In this document: piece after piece, positions 25,358-32,154 of the stretch
Layout of the letters: every line of letters starts with the position of its first letter
Position numbering within the stretch: position 1 is the stretch's first letter
Origin: Mesorhizobium sp. L2C084A000
GTDB lineage: Bacteria; Pseudomonadota; Alphaproteobacteria; Rhizobiales; Rhizobiaceae
Direction of reading: 5' to 3'
Assembly (NCBI RefSeq): GCF_000502875.1
Contig: NZ_AYWX01000023.1
Location: 1 to 32,154, forward strand
DNA length: 32,154 bases
Position numbers and translations under genes: made by a program
The notes under the pieces: model-generated
What the model saw: only the letters and a program-made list of their open reading frames with translations
The model's database searches: none
What the model was told of the DNA's origin: nothing

Positions 25358-25651
25358 CGTGTCTCCTGAATTGCATTGGTCTTTCGCAGCATGCCGCTCG
25401 GCCTCCACCGGAGAAGGCGCAGGGTCGGCGCTGGCGCGCTCGTCATGGCCAGCGTCGCTCTCGATGACACGAATGGCGGCGACCGGGCACTGGTTGGACG
25501 CAAGCCGCACGGCGGCGTGCAGCGCCTGCGGGACCGTCGCCACGCACACTTCGGCCACGCCGTCCGGTTCGCGCTGGCGAAAGGTGCCCGGCAGCGTCAG
25601 CACGCACTGCCCGGTCGTTCCGCACAGATCCTGATCGACTACGACGCGCAT
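25358..25651 (-). CDS. GA-operon 3Fe-4S-type ferredoxin, lacking its own stop codon
   Basis: The ferredoxin starts MRVVVDQDLCGTTGQCVLTL. It has cysteines C10, C16 and C55-P, the three-ligand pattern of single-cluster [3Fe-4S] P450-associated ferredoxins. AGGAGG lies seven bases upstream of ATG 25651, and only one base separates it from the CYP114 stop. After the ferredoxin fold (about residue 65) a linker of about 33 residues rich in Ala, Asp, Glu and Pro runs without a stop into the SDR. The natural product may therefore be a ferredoxin-SDR fusion. It is the electron donor expected for CYP114 and the other P450s. Confidence 0.9.
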
Positions 25652-25652
25652 C

Positions 25653-26942
25653 TCAGCCCTCCTGCCCATGCAGCCGTACCGGCAGCGCGCGGAATGTCCT
25701 AAGGAACGCGGAGGGCTCCCGGGTCGGCTGCTCGGCCAATGCCAGCGTGGGGAAGCGCGCCTGGATCCGCGGCAGGCTCTCGGCCAACTGCACCCGGGCC
25801 AGTTGCGCACCAAGGCAGAAGTGGATGCCGTGGCCGAAGGTCAGCATGATCTTCCCGTCGATCGACATGCCAGGACTGGTGCCGTAGAACCGCACGGCAT
25901 CGAAGCGATCGGGATCGGCGAAGGCGTCCGGGTCGCGATTGCCGGCCGCGATCAGCACGCGCACGTCCGCGTTCTTCGGGATCACCACGCCGCCCAGTTC
26001 GATGTCGCGCTGGGCGATACGCGGAATGGAGCTGAACATGGCGGGCGCGTCATAGCGCAGGGCTTCTTCGACGAAAGCCTTCACCCCCACGGCATCTCCC
26101 TTCAGCCAGTGCCGCTGTTCGGGATACGCCAGCATCGCCAGGACCGCATGGCCGATGGCCGCGGCAGTGGTGGCGAAGCCGCCCAGCAGCATGCCCCAAA
26201 GCATGCTGATCAATTCCGCATCCGACAGCGTCTCGGCATCGTCGTCGTGTGCGCCGACCAGCATTGACACGATGTCGTGGCGGGAATCGGTGCGCTTGCG
26301 CTGTATGAGGTCGCCGAAGTAGGCCTGCACCCTGGCGCTGGCCGCGTCCCCCGCGGCGAGCTGGGGATCGCTGGCGTGCGGGCTCAGGCCTTCCAGAATG
26401 GCGCTGATGCCGGTGATGAGCCCGAGAACGTCATCCGGGGGCATGCCGAACAGTTCGCCGAAAACCAGCATGGGCAAGGCCAGCGCGAATTCCTGATGCA
26501 GGTCCACCGCCTCCCCGCGCTCCAGCGCGGGCGCCATGCCGTCCAGGCGCGCTGCGACGATGCGAGCGATGGTCGGCCTCAGCTTGTCGATCTGGCCGAT
26601 GGTGAAATCGCGCGAGATCAGCCGGCGCAGACGCGTATGCGTTGGAGGTTCCTTCATCGCTAAAGTGGACGCCAGCAGACTTAGCGACAGGCTGGTCGCC
26701 GCACGCGGGAAATAGCGCGCCAGTTCGCCTGGCGCCGGCCCCCGAAAAGCATCGCCCGTGGCCTTGAGCGCCCAGTAGATGTCGGCGTGGCGGCTCAACA
26801 GAAAGAGGCCCGACGCCGCGCGATGTACCGGATCGTGCTCGCGCAACCACCGCATGAATGGGTACGGGTCCTGAATGCACGCTGGCGACGCCAGTTCGGC
26901 GAAGGCGTCCCGGCATGCTGCCGTGGTTTCTTGCACGTCCAT
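25653..26942 (-). CDS. cyp114: cytochrome P450 CYP114 of the GA operon
   Basis: The 429-residue P450 has the heme loop TFGHGIHFCLGAQ with C376 and E293-x2-R296 (VEEALR). Its I-helix reads LGGFATTAAA (about 253-262) in place of the usual AGxD/ET, lacking the acidic residue of the acid-alcohol pair. CYP114 carries out the unusual B-ring contraction of ent-kaurenoic acid to GA12-aldehyde. ATG 26942 (MDVQETTAAC) has AGGTGA six bases upstream; the longer frame to 27065 overlaps CYP112 and is not P450-like. It is followed by the ferredoxin after one base. Confidence 0.93.
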   Translation of the reverse strand: MDVQETTAACRDAFAELASPACIQDPYPFMRWLREHDPVHRAASGLFLLSRHADIYWALKATGDAFRGPAPGELARYFPRAATSLSLSLLASTLAMKEPPTHTRLRRLISRDFTIGQIDKLRPTIARIVAARLDGMAPALERGEAVDLHQEFALALPMLVFGELFGMPPDDVLGLITGISAILEGLSPHASDPQLAAGDAASARVQAYFGDLIQRKRTDSRHDIVSMLVGAHDDDAETLSDAELISMLWGMLLGGFATTAAAIGHAVLAMLAYPEQRHWLKGDAVGVKAFVEEALRYDAPAMFSSIPRIAQRDIELGGVVIPKNADVRVLIAAGNRDPDAFADPDRFDAVRFYGTSPGMSIDGKIMLTFGHGIHFCLGAQLARVQLAESLPRIQARFPTLALAEQPTREPSAFLRTFRALPVRLHGQEG

Positions 26943-27033
26943 CTTGGTCACCTGTTGGCTGGCTGATCTGATCGGTGCGCGGCAGGCGCGCCGGCAATTC
27001 GAGAACATCGCGATTCCTGGTGGCATCCGAGCA

Positions 27034-28236
27034 TCACCAGAGCACCGGGAACTCCTCGAACCCACCAGTGATGATCTCCTTGCGCAACTTCAGTTCTTCG
27101 GGCGCCACGGCCAGGCGCAGCGCGGGAAAGCGCTGGAAGATCGAACCGAACACCGCCTTGAGTTCCAGCCTGGCCAGCGCCAAGCCGACGCAGTTGTGCG
27201 GCCCGTAGGAGAACGCCAGGTGCGGGTTTTCGTCACGTCCTATGTCGAAGATTTCCGGGTCGTCGAAATGGCGCGGATCGAACGACGTCGCCGGCAGGCC
27301 GACCAGCACCTTGCTCTCCGCGGGAACATGCACGCCCGCGATGGTCACGTCGGTCCTCGGATAGCGCATGATGCCGTCCCAGCCGGCGCCCGGCGGGTAC
27401 ATGCGCAGGATTTCCTCTACCGCCTTGTCCACCAGGGATGGATCGCCGATCAGGCGTTCGCGCTGTTGCGGATGGCGGAACATGGCCAGCAGGCCGAATT
27501 CGATCTGCGCGACGGTGCTCTCGTGCCCCGCCACCAGCATGCCCGCCGCCAGGCCGATCGCCTCTTCCTCGGTCGCCTTGCCCTGGTCGACCGCCGCGAG
27601 CAGATCCGTCAGCACGTTGTCGCCCGGATCCTGGCGCTTGTCCCGCATCTTGCCGCGAATGTAGGCGCGGAGTTCTTCCCAGGCCAAGCGCGACGCGCTT
27701 CGCGGGCCGCTTTCATGCTGGTGCGTCATCACCTCGTCGGACAGCCCGGCGAAAAAGGCGTGGTCCTCGTAGAGCACGCCCATCAGCGCGCCAATGACCA
27801 TGGCTGGAAGCGGAAAGGAGAGGTGGCGCCGCAGATCGGCGGGCTGGGGCTGGGCCGCCAGCGTCTCGAACAACTGCGCGGCGATCGCCTCGACCTGCTG
27901 CGCGAGCTGCTTCACCCTGCCGTTGCTGAAGGCCGGCGCCACGATCGTACGTAACCGCGTATGCTCGCCCCCCTCGTGCGAGACCAGCCATCCTGGCGAA
28001 CCGAGAATCACCGAATCCGGGGTGAATGCGGCCGGCGGCATTCCCGCGGGCCGGAACGCCGCGTCGGACAACACCGCCTTGGCCTCGTCATAGCCTGTGA
28101 CCCACCAGCCTTCGTGCCCGGACGGGAAGCGCACGCGGTGGATCGGACCGTTGGCCCGCAGCGCCAACATCTCGGTCGAGGGCTCAATGTGATCGACGCG
28201 CCACATCGGCAGCGTCGGCAAAGGTTGTTCGGGCAT
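27034..28236 (-). CDS. cyp112: cytochrome P450 CYP112, GA12 oxidase of the GA operon
   Basis: The 400-residue soluble P450 has the I-helix AGHEST (236-241), E275-x2-R278 (VEEILR) and the heme loop FSYGPHNCVG with C349. In bacterial GA synthesis CYP112 oxidises GA12 at C-20, giving GA9. It is the first gene of the operon here; the CYP115 gene that precedes it in operons making bioactive GA4 is absent. ATG 28236 has only a weak ribosome site. Upstream lie 136 bases of unassigned DNA and then the nifH remnant with its promoter copy. Confidence 0.93.
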   Translation of the reverse strand: MPEQPLPTLPMWRVDHIEPSTEMLALRANGPIHRVRFPSGHEGWWVTGYDEAKAVLSDAAFRPAGMPPAAFTPDSVILGSPGWLVSHEGGEHTRLRTIVAPAFSNGRVKQLAQQVEAIAAQLFETLAAQPQPADLRRHLSFPLPAMVIGALMGVLYEDHAFFAGLSDEVMTHQHESGPRSASRLAWEELRAYIRGKMRDKRQDPGDNVLTDLLAAVDQGKATEEEAIGLAAGMLVAGHESTVAQIEFGLLAMFRHPQQRERLIGDPSLVDKAVEEILRMYPPGAGWDGIMRYPRTDVTIAGVHVPAESKVLVGLPATSFDPRHFDDPEIFDIGRDENPHLAFSYGPHNCVGLALARLELKAVFGSIFQRFPALRLAVAPEELKLRKEIITGGFEEFPVLW

Positions 28237-28372
28237 GATGGCACTTCACTCGGTAGCGATGGAAGGGCGGAAGGTGACCGGCGGACGCTGCGGCAGCGAA
28301 GACCTAAGACGGCATGTAGACGACGTCGTCCGGAGGCAGACCGATTATCAAGATCGGCTAACGCGTAACTGT

Positions 28373-28568
28373 CTAGGCACATCGCGCGGCGAGATGCAGA
28401 ACATTATCCTGTACCTTCGAGGTCAGGATAAAGTCCGTGTGGTGGGCCTTTGACTCGCCGCCGGCCAAGATTTCCTGCGCAAGCGTCGACAAGGGCGGCG
28501 AGCTGTTGGGTAAGGGCTTTCGCCGAGGCCCCCCTGCCCATAGACGCTATCCGACGCAGATTTGACAT
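28373..28568 (-). pseudogene. decayed 5' end of nifH upstream of the GA operon
   Basis: From ATG 28568 the frame reads MSNLRRIASMGRG then ASAKALTQQLAALVDACAG. The intact NifH has MSGLRQIAFYGKG then GIGKSTTSQNTLAALVDLG. After a frame change it continues ILAGGESKAHHTDFILTSK and VQDNVLHLAA, against NifH [20 protein letters not shown] and AQDTVLHLAA, and stops at TAG 28373-28375. The P-loop lysine-serine pair is lost (AKA), so it could not work even if in frame. Homology with the true nifH covers about the first 63 codons and extends upstream through the ribosome site and promoter. It ends 137 bases before CYP112, in the same direction. Confidence 0.88.
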
Positions 28569-28649
28569 TTTGCTTTTCTTTCTTCGTTCCATTCGTGTCA
28601 TCCACGAATGAAAGTCGGTCGGCGGCTCCCGGCCCGCAACGAAGGTGCT

Positions 28650-28665
28650 TCAAATCTCGTGCCAA
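28650..28665 (-). promoter_or_regulatory. copy of the nifH sigma54 promoter, pointing at the GA operon
   Basis: On the minus strand this reads TTGGCACGAGATTTGA, differing from the nifH promoter at 15777-15792 by two bases and sharing its GA at -12. A block of 16 bases (28656-28671) is identical to 15783-15798. It stands in the same place relative to the nifH remnant as the real promoter does to nifH. With about 400 bases of leader it could transcribe the GA operon. Confidence 0.7.
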
Positions 28666-28747
28666 TTTGGCCGCAGCAGAAAAAAATCGTGGCAGCTTCT
28701 CAGCGGCTTAGCCTGAGGCCAGAGAAGAACTAGGCGAAATAAGCCGG

Positions 28748-28762
28748 TGTCGCGGGCCAACA
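28748..28762. promoter_or_regulatory. degenerate NifA site (TGT-N9-ACA)
   Basis: TGTCGCGGGCCAACA aligns with the nifH activator TGTAGCGGACGCGACA but has one base fewer between the half sites. Flanking sequence (GGCGAC after it, CCGGTGT/CCCGTGT at its start) also matches. A one-base loss shifts the half sites on the helix, so NifA binding may be weakened or lost. Confidence 0.55.
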
Positions 28763-29872
28763 AAGGCGACGGAACAGTGTCGGACAGAACGCCTCGGGCG
28801 ACCTTTAGGTCGGGCCTGCGACATTCTGGTCCAGTTTCGAACATAAGAGGGCGGCAAACAGACACGATTGGGGAATTCGATCCTCACGGCGCCAAGGCGC
28901 TTGCCCAAGAGCGCGCGCTCATGTTGCTGCGAGAGGCGCGTGTTCGCGATAGCCGTGCTGCGCACCCATGAACGCTAGCGGCACACGCTACGACTGGAGT
29001 GCCCGCCAGCCTCAGGTGGTGCATCGGCTCGGCTTCCGGTTCTTCTTTGCCCAGCCGGGGCTGAAGCGCCGAATATCCGCACCATACAGCATCGTTGTTG
29101 CCTGTGTGACGAGGCGGCATAGCGCGCTCCCGGTCTTCTAAGACACGGCCTCCGAGAAGAAGGGGGCGGTCCAACAGCACCTCTATTTGAAATGGCACGC
29201 CGCTTGCTGCTCCTGGTTAGAGCACCATCAAATTACGATGAAAGCGACTTGCACCATGCCCGACGCGCGAAGCTCTAGACAGTGGCCTGAGGAGACGGTG
29301 CCCGTTCCCGCTGAACATCGGGACATCGTCTCCTCCGGAAGGCCGTTCTCGGTGGCCGCTTTGCGCATGGCTGGTCCGATGCCGGCACGCCAACACGGGC
29401 CGCTCGCGCAAATGCCGTTTACCGGTTCTGTTCAGCATGGGAGTGCCCAAGGGCCCCGTCAAAGGGTCACCCAAGCCAAGGCCGGCGGGTCACTGCCACA
29501 TATCGACAACACGCTGAACCAGTCCAGTGACCCGAGTCTGCGTGAAGTGACATTTCAGGTCGCCACATGCTTGCGATATTGGCTACTTCCGGCCGCTATC
29601 CCTTTTCCCCGGGCACGATCGCGGGTGACCGATCCCGCTTCCGGCGCCATAGCCGTGGAAAGCAAGCGGCTCGACGGTCTCCAGCTCGCTCAGATCGATT
29701 GCGTTCGCGTGGCCAAGACCAGCCGCCAAGACGTTCCCATACGTCGGGATGGAAAAGAAAGTTGCGAGCCGCCGAGGCCCTCATTCCGTGCCCGAGCATA
29801 CGAGCCTTTGCTCGGAATTGCGCCAGCCTATGCCAGAACTCAACGGCAGTTTTCTTCTTTAGGAGCAACTTG
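28763..29872. other. 1.1-kb stretch with no recognisable gene
   Basis: No frame on either strand resembles a known family. The longest plus-strand frames (29187-29873 and one leading into prx from 29567) have no ribosome sites and mixed composition. The one supported element is a sigma54 promoter at 29193-29208. An imperfect NifA-like site, TGT-N10-ACG, lies at about 29095-29110. The stretch separates two divergently read groups, the GA operon and prx-rpoN. Confidence 0.5.
29193..29208 (+). promoter_or_regulatory. orphan sigma54 -24/-12 promoter upstream of prx-rpoN
   Basis: TGGCACGCCGCTTGCT matches the consensus TGGCAC-N5-TTGCT exactly, with GG and GC ten bases apart, and reads rightwards. 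No gene begins soon after it: the next supported start is prx at 29873, about 650 bases on. An ATG at 29238 opens a frame without a ribosome site. It may drive a long leader, a lost gene or a small RNA. Confidence 0.7.
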
Positions 29873-30406
29873 ATGACAGTTCAAAAGAAAGTTCCCTTCG
29901 TCACCTTTCTCACGCGCGTTCACGATAAGTCAGTCCAGGGGCCAAATCCATATCGCTGGGAAGAAAAGACATCTGACGACTACTTTGCCGGCAAGCGGGT
30001 CATCCTGTTCTCGCTGCCTGGCGCCTTCACACCAACCTGCTCGACCTACCAATTGCCCCAGTTCGAAGAGCTCTATGATGAGTTTGAGAAGGAGGGAATT
30101 GACGCGATTTACTGCCTCTCAGTCAACGACGCCTTCGTCATGAATGCGTGGGGGAAGTCCTTGGGCCTGAAGCAGGTCGAGCTCATCCCCGATGGCTCAG
30201 GCGAGTTCACACGCAAAATGGGCATGCTGGTCGCCAAGGACAATCTCGGCTTCGGGATGCGCTCTTGGCGCTACGCCGCCCTGATCAACAATGGCGTGGT
30301 GGAGCACTGGTTCGAGGAGGAAGGTTTCTCCGACAACTGCGAGGCCGACCCCTATGGCGTCTCATCCCCGCAAAACGTTCTCGAAACGCTGAAAGCCGCC
30401 GCTTGA
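29873..30406 (+). CDS. prxS: peroxiredoxin (Prx5-like thiol peroxidase), PrxS type
   Basis: The 177-residue protein has the peroxidatic-cysteine motif LPGAFTPTCSTYQLP with C56, followed by the family blocks GIDAIYCLSVNDAFVMNAW and GMRSWRYAALINNGVVEHWF. Further cysteines are C81 and C156; C156 could be the resolving residue. It reduces peroxides, protecting nitrogenase-bearing bacteroids. ATG 29873 has AGGAG seven bases upstream. It lies 69 bases before rpoN on the same strand. In Rhizobium etli a peroxiredoxin gene, prxS, precedes rpoN2 in one symbiotically induced operon, and the arrangement here is the same. Confidence 0.9.
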   Translation: MTVQKKVPFVTFLTRVHDKSVQGPNPYRWEEKTSDDYFAGKRVILFSLPGAFTPTCSTYQLPQFEELYDEFEKEGIDAIYCLSVNDAFVMNAWGKSLGLKQVELIPDGSGEFTRKMGMLVAKDNLGFGMRSWRYAALINNGVVEHWFEEEGFSDNCEADPYGVSSPQNVLETLKAAA

Positions 30407-30475
30407 CCTAGAAAACGTCTCACTGGTGCCAGTGCCGGCCCCAAGAGGCTCCTCGACAGGATTATCGCGCTCACC

Positions 30476-31912
30476 ATGCAATCCTCAGCAAGCCTGCTTC
30501 AACGCCAGAAGCAATCCATGGTGGCATCGCCTCAACTCATTGAGTCGATTCGCTTGCTGCAACTGGCGCATACTGAACTGCATCAGTTCGTGGAGCGGGA
30601 AATTGAGAAGAACCCGCTCTTGGAATCTGCATCAAGCGATGGCGGGCCTTTTGACGACGTTTCGATTTCGGGAGCGGATCAGCCTGTCGGCCCTAGGGCA
30701 AACGCCGTTGAAGGACCGACCGGGGGAGGTTCGCCTGAACGGCTCGGGCAATGGAAATCACTTCGCAACACGACCAACAACCCGCCCGGCAATGGCCCTT
30801 CCCTCGACGAGTATGCCACCCTCGCCGAAACATTGCACGACCATGTCGCTCGTCAGATCGCCCTCACTGCGTTCACACCACAGGAGCGGCTGATCGCTGG
30901 CCAGCTTGCCGCCGATCTGGAAGACACTGGCTATCTTCGGGCAAACCTTTTGGAGCTGGCCGAGAGCCTGAATGTCCATGAGGCTGTTGTGGAACGGGTT
31001 CTCGGAACCTTGCAGCAATTTGATCCACCGGGAGTTTTTGCGCGAAGTCTCAGAGAATGCCTCGAGATTCAGTTGCGCCAGCGAAATCGGCTCGACCCGG
31101 CAATGGCAGCTTTGGTTGCCCATCTTGAAAAGCTTGCGCGACGGGATTTTGAGGCACTGAAGCAGCATTGCGGCGTCGATGAAGAAGACCTTCTCGACAT
31201 GATGCATGAGATTCGGGCGCTCGATCCCAAGCCTGGGAACAGATTCGAATCCGGTGCGTCTGAATCAATCATACCCGACGTCTGGGTCACGCCCTCGCCT
31301 CAAGGCGGGTGGCAGATCGAACTTGATCCCGCCACGCTGCCAAAGCTGCTGATCAACCAAAGCTACTATGCCGAAGTCTCGCGTCAAACTGCCCAAAATT
31401 CGAAAGATCAAGCATTTCTCGACGAATGCTTGCAAAACGCGAACTGGCTAATCCGCAGCCTCGATCAGCGCGCCAAGACCATTGTCAAGGTTGCGGCTGA
31501 AATCGTGCGTCAGCAGGATGCCTTTTTGGAACATGGCGTCGCCCACCTGCGGCCTCTCAATCTTAGAACCGTCGCTGACGCGATCGGCGTGCACGAGTCG
31601 ACGGTAAGCCGGGTGACCTCGAACAAGTACATGCTTACCCCGCGCGGAGTCTTTGAACTGAAGTATTTTTTCACCATCGCGATCGCGTCCTGCCAAGGCG
31701 GCGATGCGCACTCCGCCGAAGCTGTCCGGCACCGGATCAAAGCGATCATTGCCGCAGAATCTCCCGGCGACGTGCTTTCCGATGAGGGCATCGCTGTCCG
31801 GCTGAAGGAAACCGGCATCGATGTTGCGCGCCGCACCGTCACAAAATATCGCGAAGCAATGAACATACCCTCCTCCGTGCAACGCCGCCGGGAAATGCGC
31901 TTGTGTTTTTAG
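30476..31912 (+). CDS. rpoN: RNA polymerase sigma54 factor
   Basis: The 478-residue protein has the three RpoN regions. Region I is Gln/Leu-rich (LLQRQKQSMVASPQLIESI then RLLQLAHTELHQFVEREI). The core-binding region lies in the middle (LAADLEDTGYLRANLLELAE). The C-terminal helix-turn-helix reads RTVADAIGVHESTVSRVTSN, and the RpoN box is ARRTVTKYREAMNIPSS, about residues 451-467. It recognises the -24/-12 promoters seen in this window and needs an activator such as NifA. As a copy beside symbiotic genes it is probably a second rpoN, besides a chromosomal one. The start ATG follows prx by 69 bases. Confidence 0.97.
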   Translation: MQSSASLLQRQKQSMVASPQLIESIRLLQLAHTELHQFVEREIEKNPLLESASSDGGPFDDVSISGADQPVGPRANAVEGPTGGGSPERLGQWKSLRNTTNNPPGNGPSLDEYATLAETLHDHVARQIALTAFTPQERLIAGQLAADLEDTGYLRANLLELAESLNVHEAVVERVLGTLQQFDPPGVFARSLRECLEIQLRQRNRLDPAMAALVAHLEKLARRDFEALKQHCGVDEEDLLDMMHEIRALDPKPGNRFESGASESIIPDVWVTPSPQGGWQIELDPATLPKLLINQSYYAEVSRQTAQNSKDQAFLDECLQNANWLIRSLDQRAKTIVKVAAEIVRQQDAFLEHGVAHLRPLNLRTVADAIGVHESTVSRVTSNKYMLTPRGVFELKYFFTIAIASCQGGDAHSAEAVRHRIKAIIAAESPGDVLSDEGIAVRLKETGIDVARRTVTKYREAMNIPSSVQRRREMRLCF

Positions 31913-31969
31913 ATTTGGGTCAAGGCAGCCAACATCACGTTGCATTGCATCAAAGTGGAGACTTCGTTC

Positions 31970-32154
31970 ATGACCCAATCCGCAGCAGGTGTCATGGACG
32001 CTGTTCTGCACCCAGAAAAGCCCGTCCCACCGTCTGGTCCCGCATGGGGTGCGGTCATTTCGCTTTCCTTGGGCACCTTCGGGCTGGTCACGGCAGAGTT
32101 TCTGCCTGTCAGCCTGCTCACGCCCCTCGCGCATGATCTCGGTATCAGCGAGGG
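31970..32154 (+). CDS. MFS transporter, N-terminal part (cut by the window end)
   Basis: Sixty-one codons are visible, from ATG 31970 with GGAG nine bases upstream. After a polar N-terminus (MTQSAAGVMDAVLHPEK) comes the first membrane helix, WGAVISLSLGTFGLVTAEFL, then PVSLLTPLAHDLGISEG. The TAEFLPVSLL...DLGISEG pattern is typical of the first helix and loop of drug/sugar-efflux MFS carriers such as the SotB/NepI-like group. The substrate cannot be told. It follows rpoN by 57 bases on the same strand and may or may not share its transcript. Confidence 0.75.
   Translation, partial: MTQSAAGVMDAVLHPEKPVPPSGPAWGAVISLSLGTFGLVTAEFLPVSLLTPLAHDLGISE

Noticed and set aside
28237..28372. Possible CYP115 remnant upstream of CYP112
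   Set aside because: No P450 motif is found in any frame; the DNA upstream is nifH-derived instead.
29187..29873. 228-codon plus-strand frame in front of prx
   Set aside because: Its first ATG lies within the sigma54 promoter, so it could not be on that transcript. No family or ribosome site was recognised.
1..32154. CRISPR arrays, tRNA or rRNA genes, nod boxes
   Set aside because: No regular repeat-spacer arrays, tRNA-like cloverleaf sequences, rRNA sequence or recognisable nod-box sequence were seen on reading both strands.

Overview
This window looks like part of the symbiosis island or symbiotic plasmid of an alphaproteobacterial rhizobium. A Mesorhizobium-like or related Rhizobiaceae host fits best, but the species cannot be fixed from the sequence. 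The evidence is a nif structural operon with rhizobial gene order, a prx-rpoN pair of the type known from Rhizobium symbiotic plasmids, an exoX-like gene beside fdxB, and a rhizobial gibberellin (GA) operon. Everything from the left edge to about 28.7 kb reads leftwards (minus strand). Only prx, rpoN and the truncated MFS gene at the right end read rightwards.

Layout, left to right. (1) 2-3156: exoX-like, fdxB, a DUF683 gene, a decayed second copy of the NifX-associated DUF269 gene, a scrap of nifH joined to the tail of nifX, and a TlpA-like thioredoxin gene preceded by a textbook sigma54 -24/-12 promoter and a NifA site (TGT-N10-ACA). (2) 3157-5776: an unassigned stretch and a dead, truncated IS66-type element. 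(3) 5777-15895: nifH-nifD-nifK-nifE-nifN-nifX-DUF269, then an OmpR-type response regulator and a tandem universal stress protein, downstream of the nifH promoter and its NifA site. (4) 16163-17835: a hipBA toxin-antitoxin pair with candidate operators. (5) 18309-28236: a GA operon read CYP112-CYP114-ferredoxin-SDR-CYP117-GGPS-CPS-KS-IDI. (6) 28373-28762: a decayed nifH 5' end that still carries a copy of the nifH promoter region and points into the GA operon. (7) 28763-29872: no recognisable gene, one orphan sigma54 promoter. (8) 29873-32154: peroxiredoxin, rpoN, and the start of an MFS transporter.

How the parts work together. RpoN (sigma54) and NifA (not in this window) would drive the nifH and TlpA promoters, supplying nitrogenase structural proteins, the NifEN scaffold for FeMo-cofactor, NifX/DUF269/DUF683 accessory proteins and a 2[4Fe-4S] ferredoxin. 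The GA operon makes a diterpenoid phytohormone precursor. It holds every step up to GA9 but lacks CYP115, the enzyme for GA9 to GA4. The most interesting architecture is that nifH fragments and promoter copies occur at both ends of the region. One lies directly upstream of the GA operon and may place hormone synthesis under nitrogen-fixation control. The other appears to be the scar of a second nif cluster that lost nearly everything between nifH and nifX.
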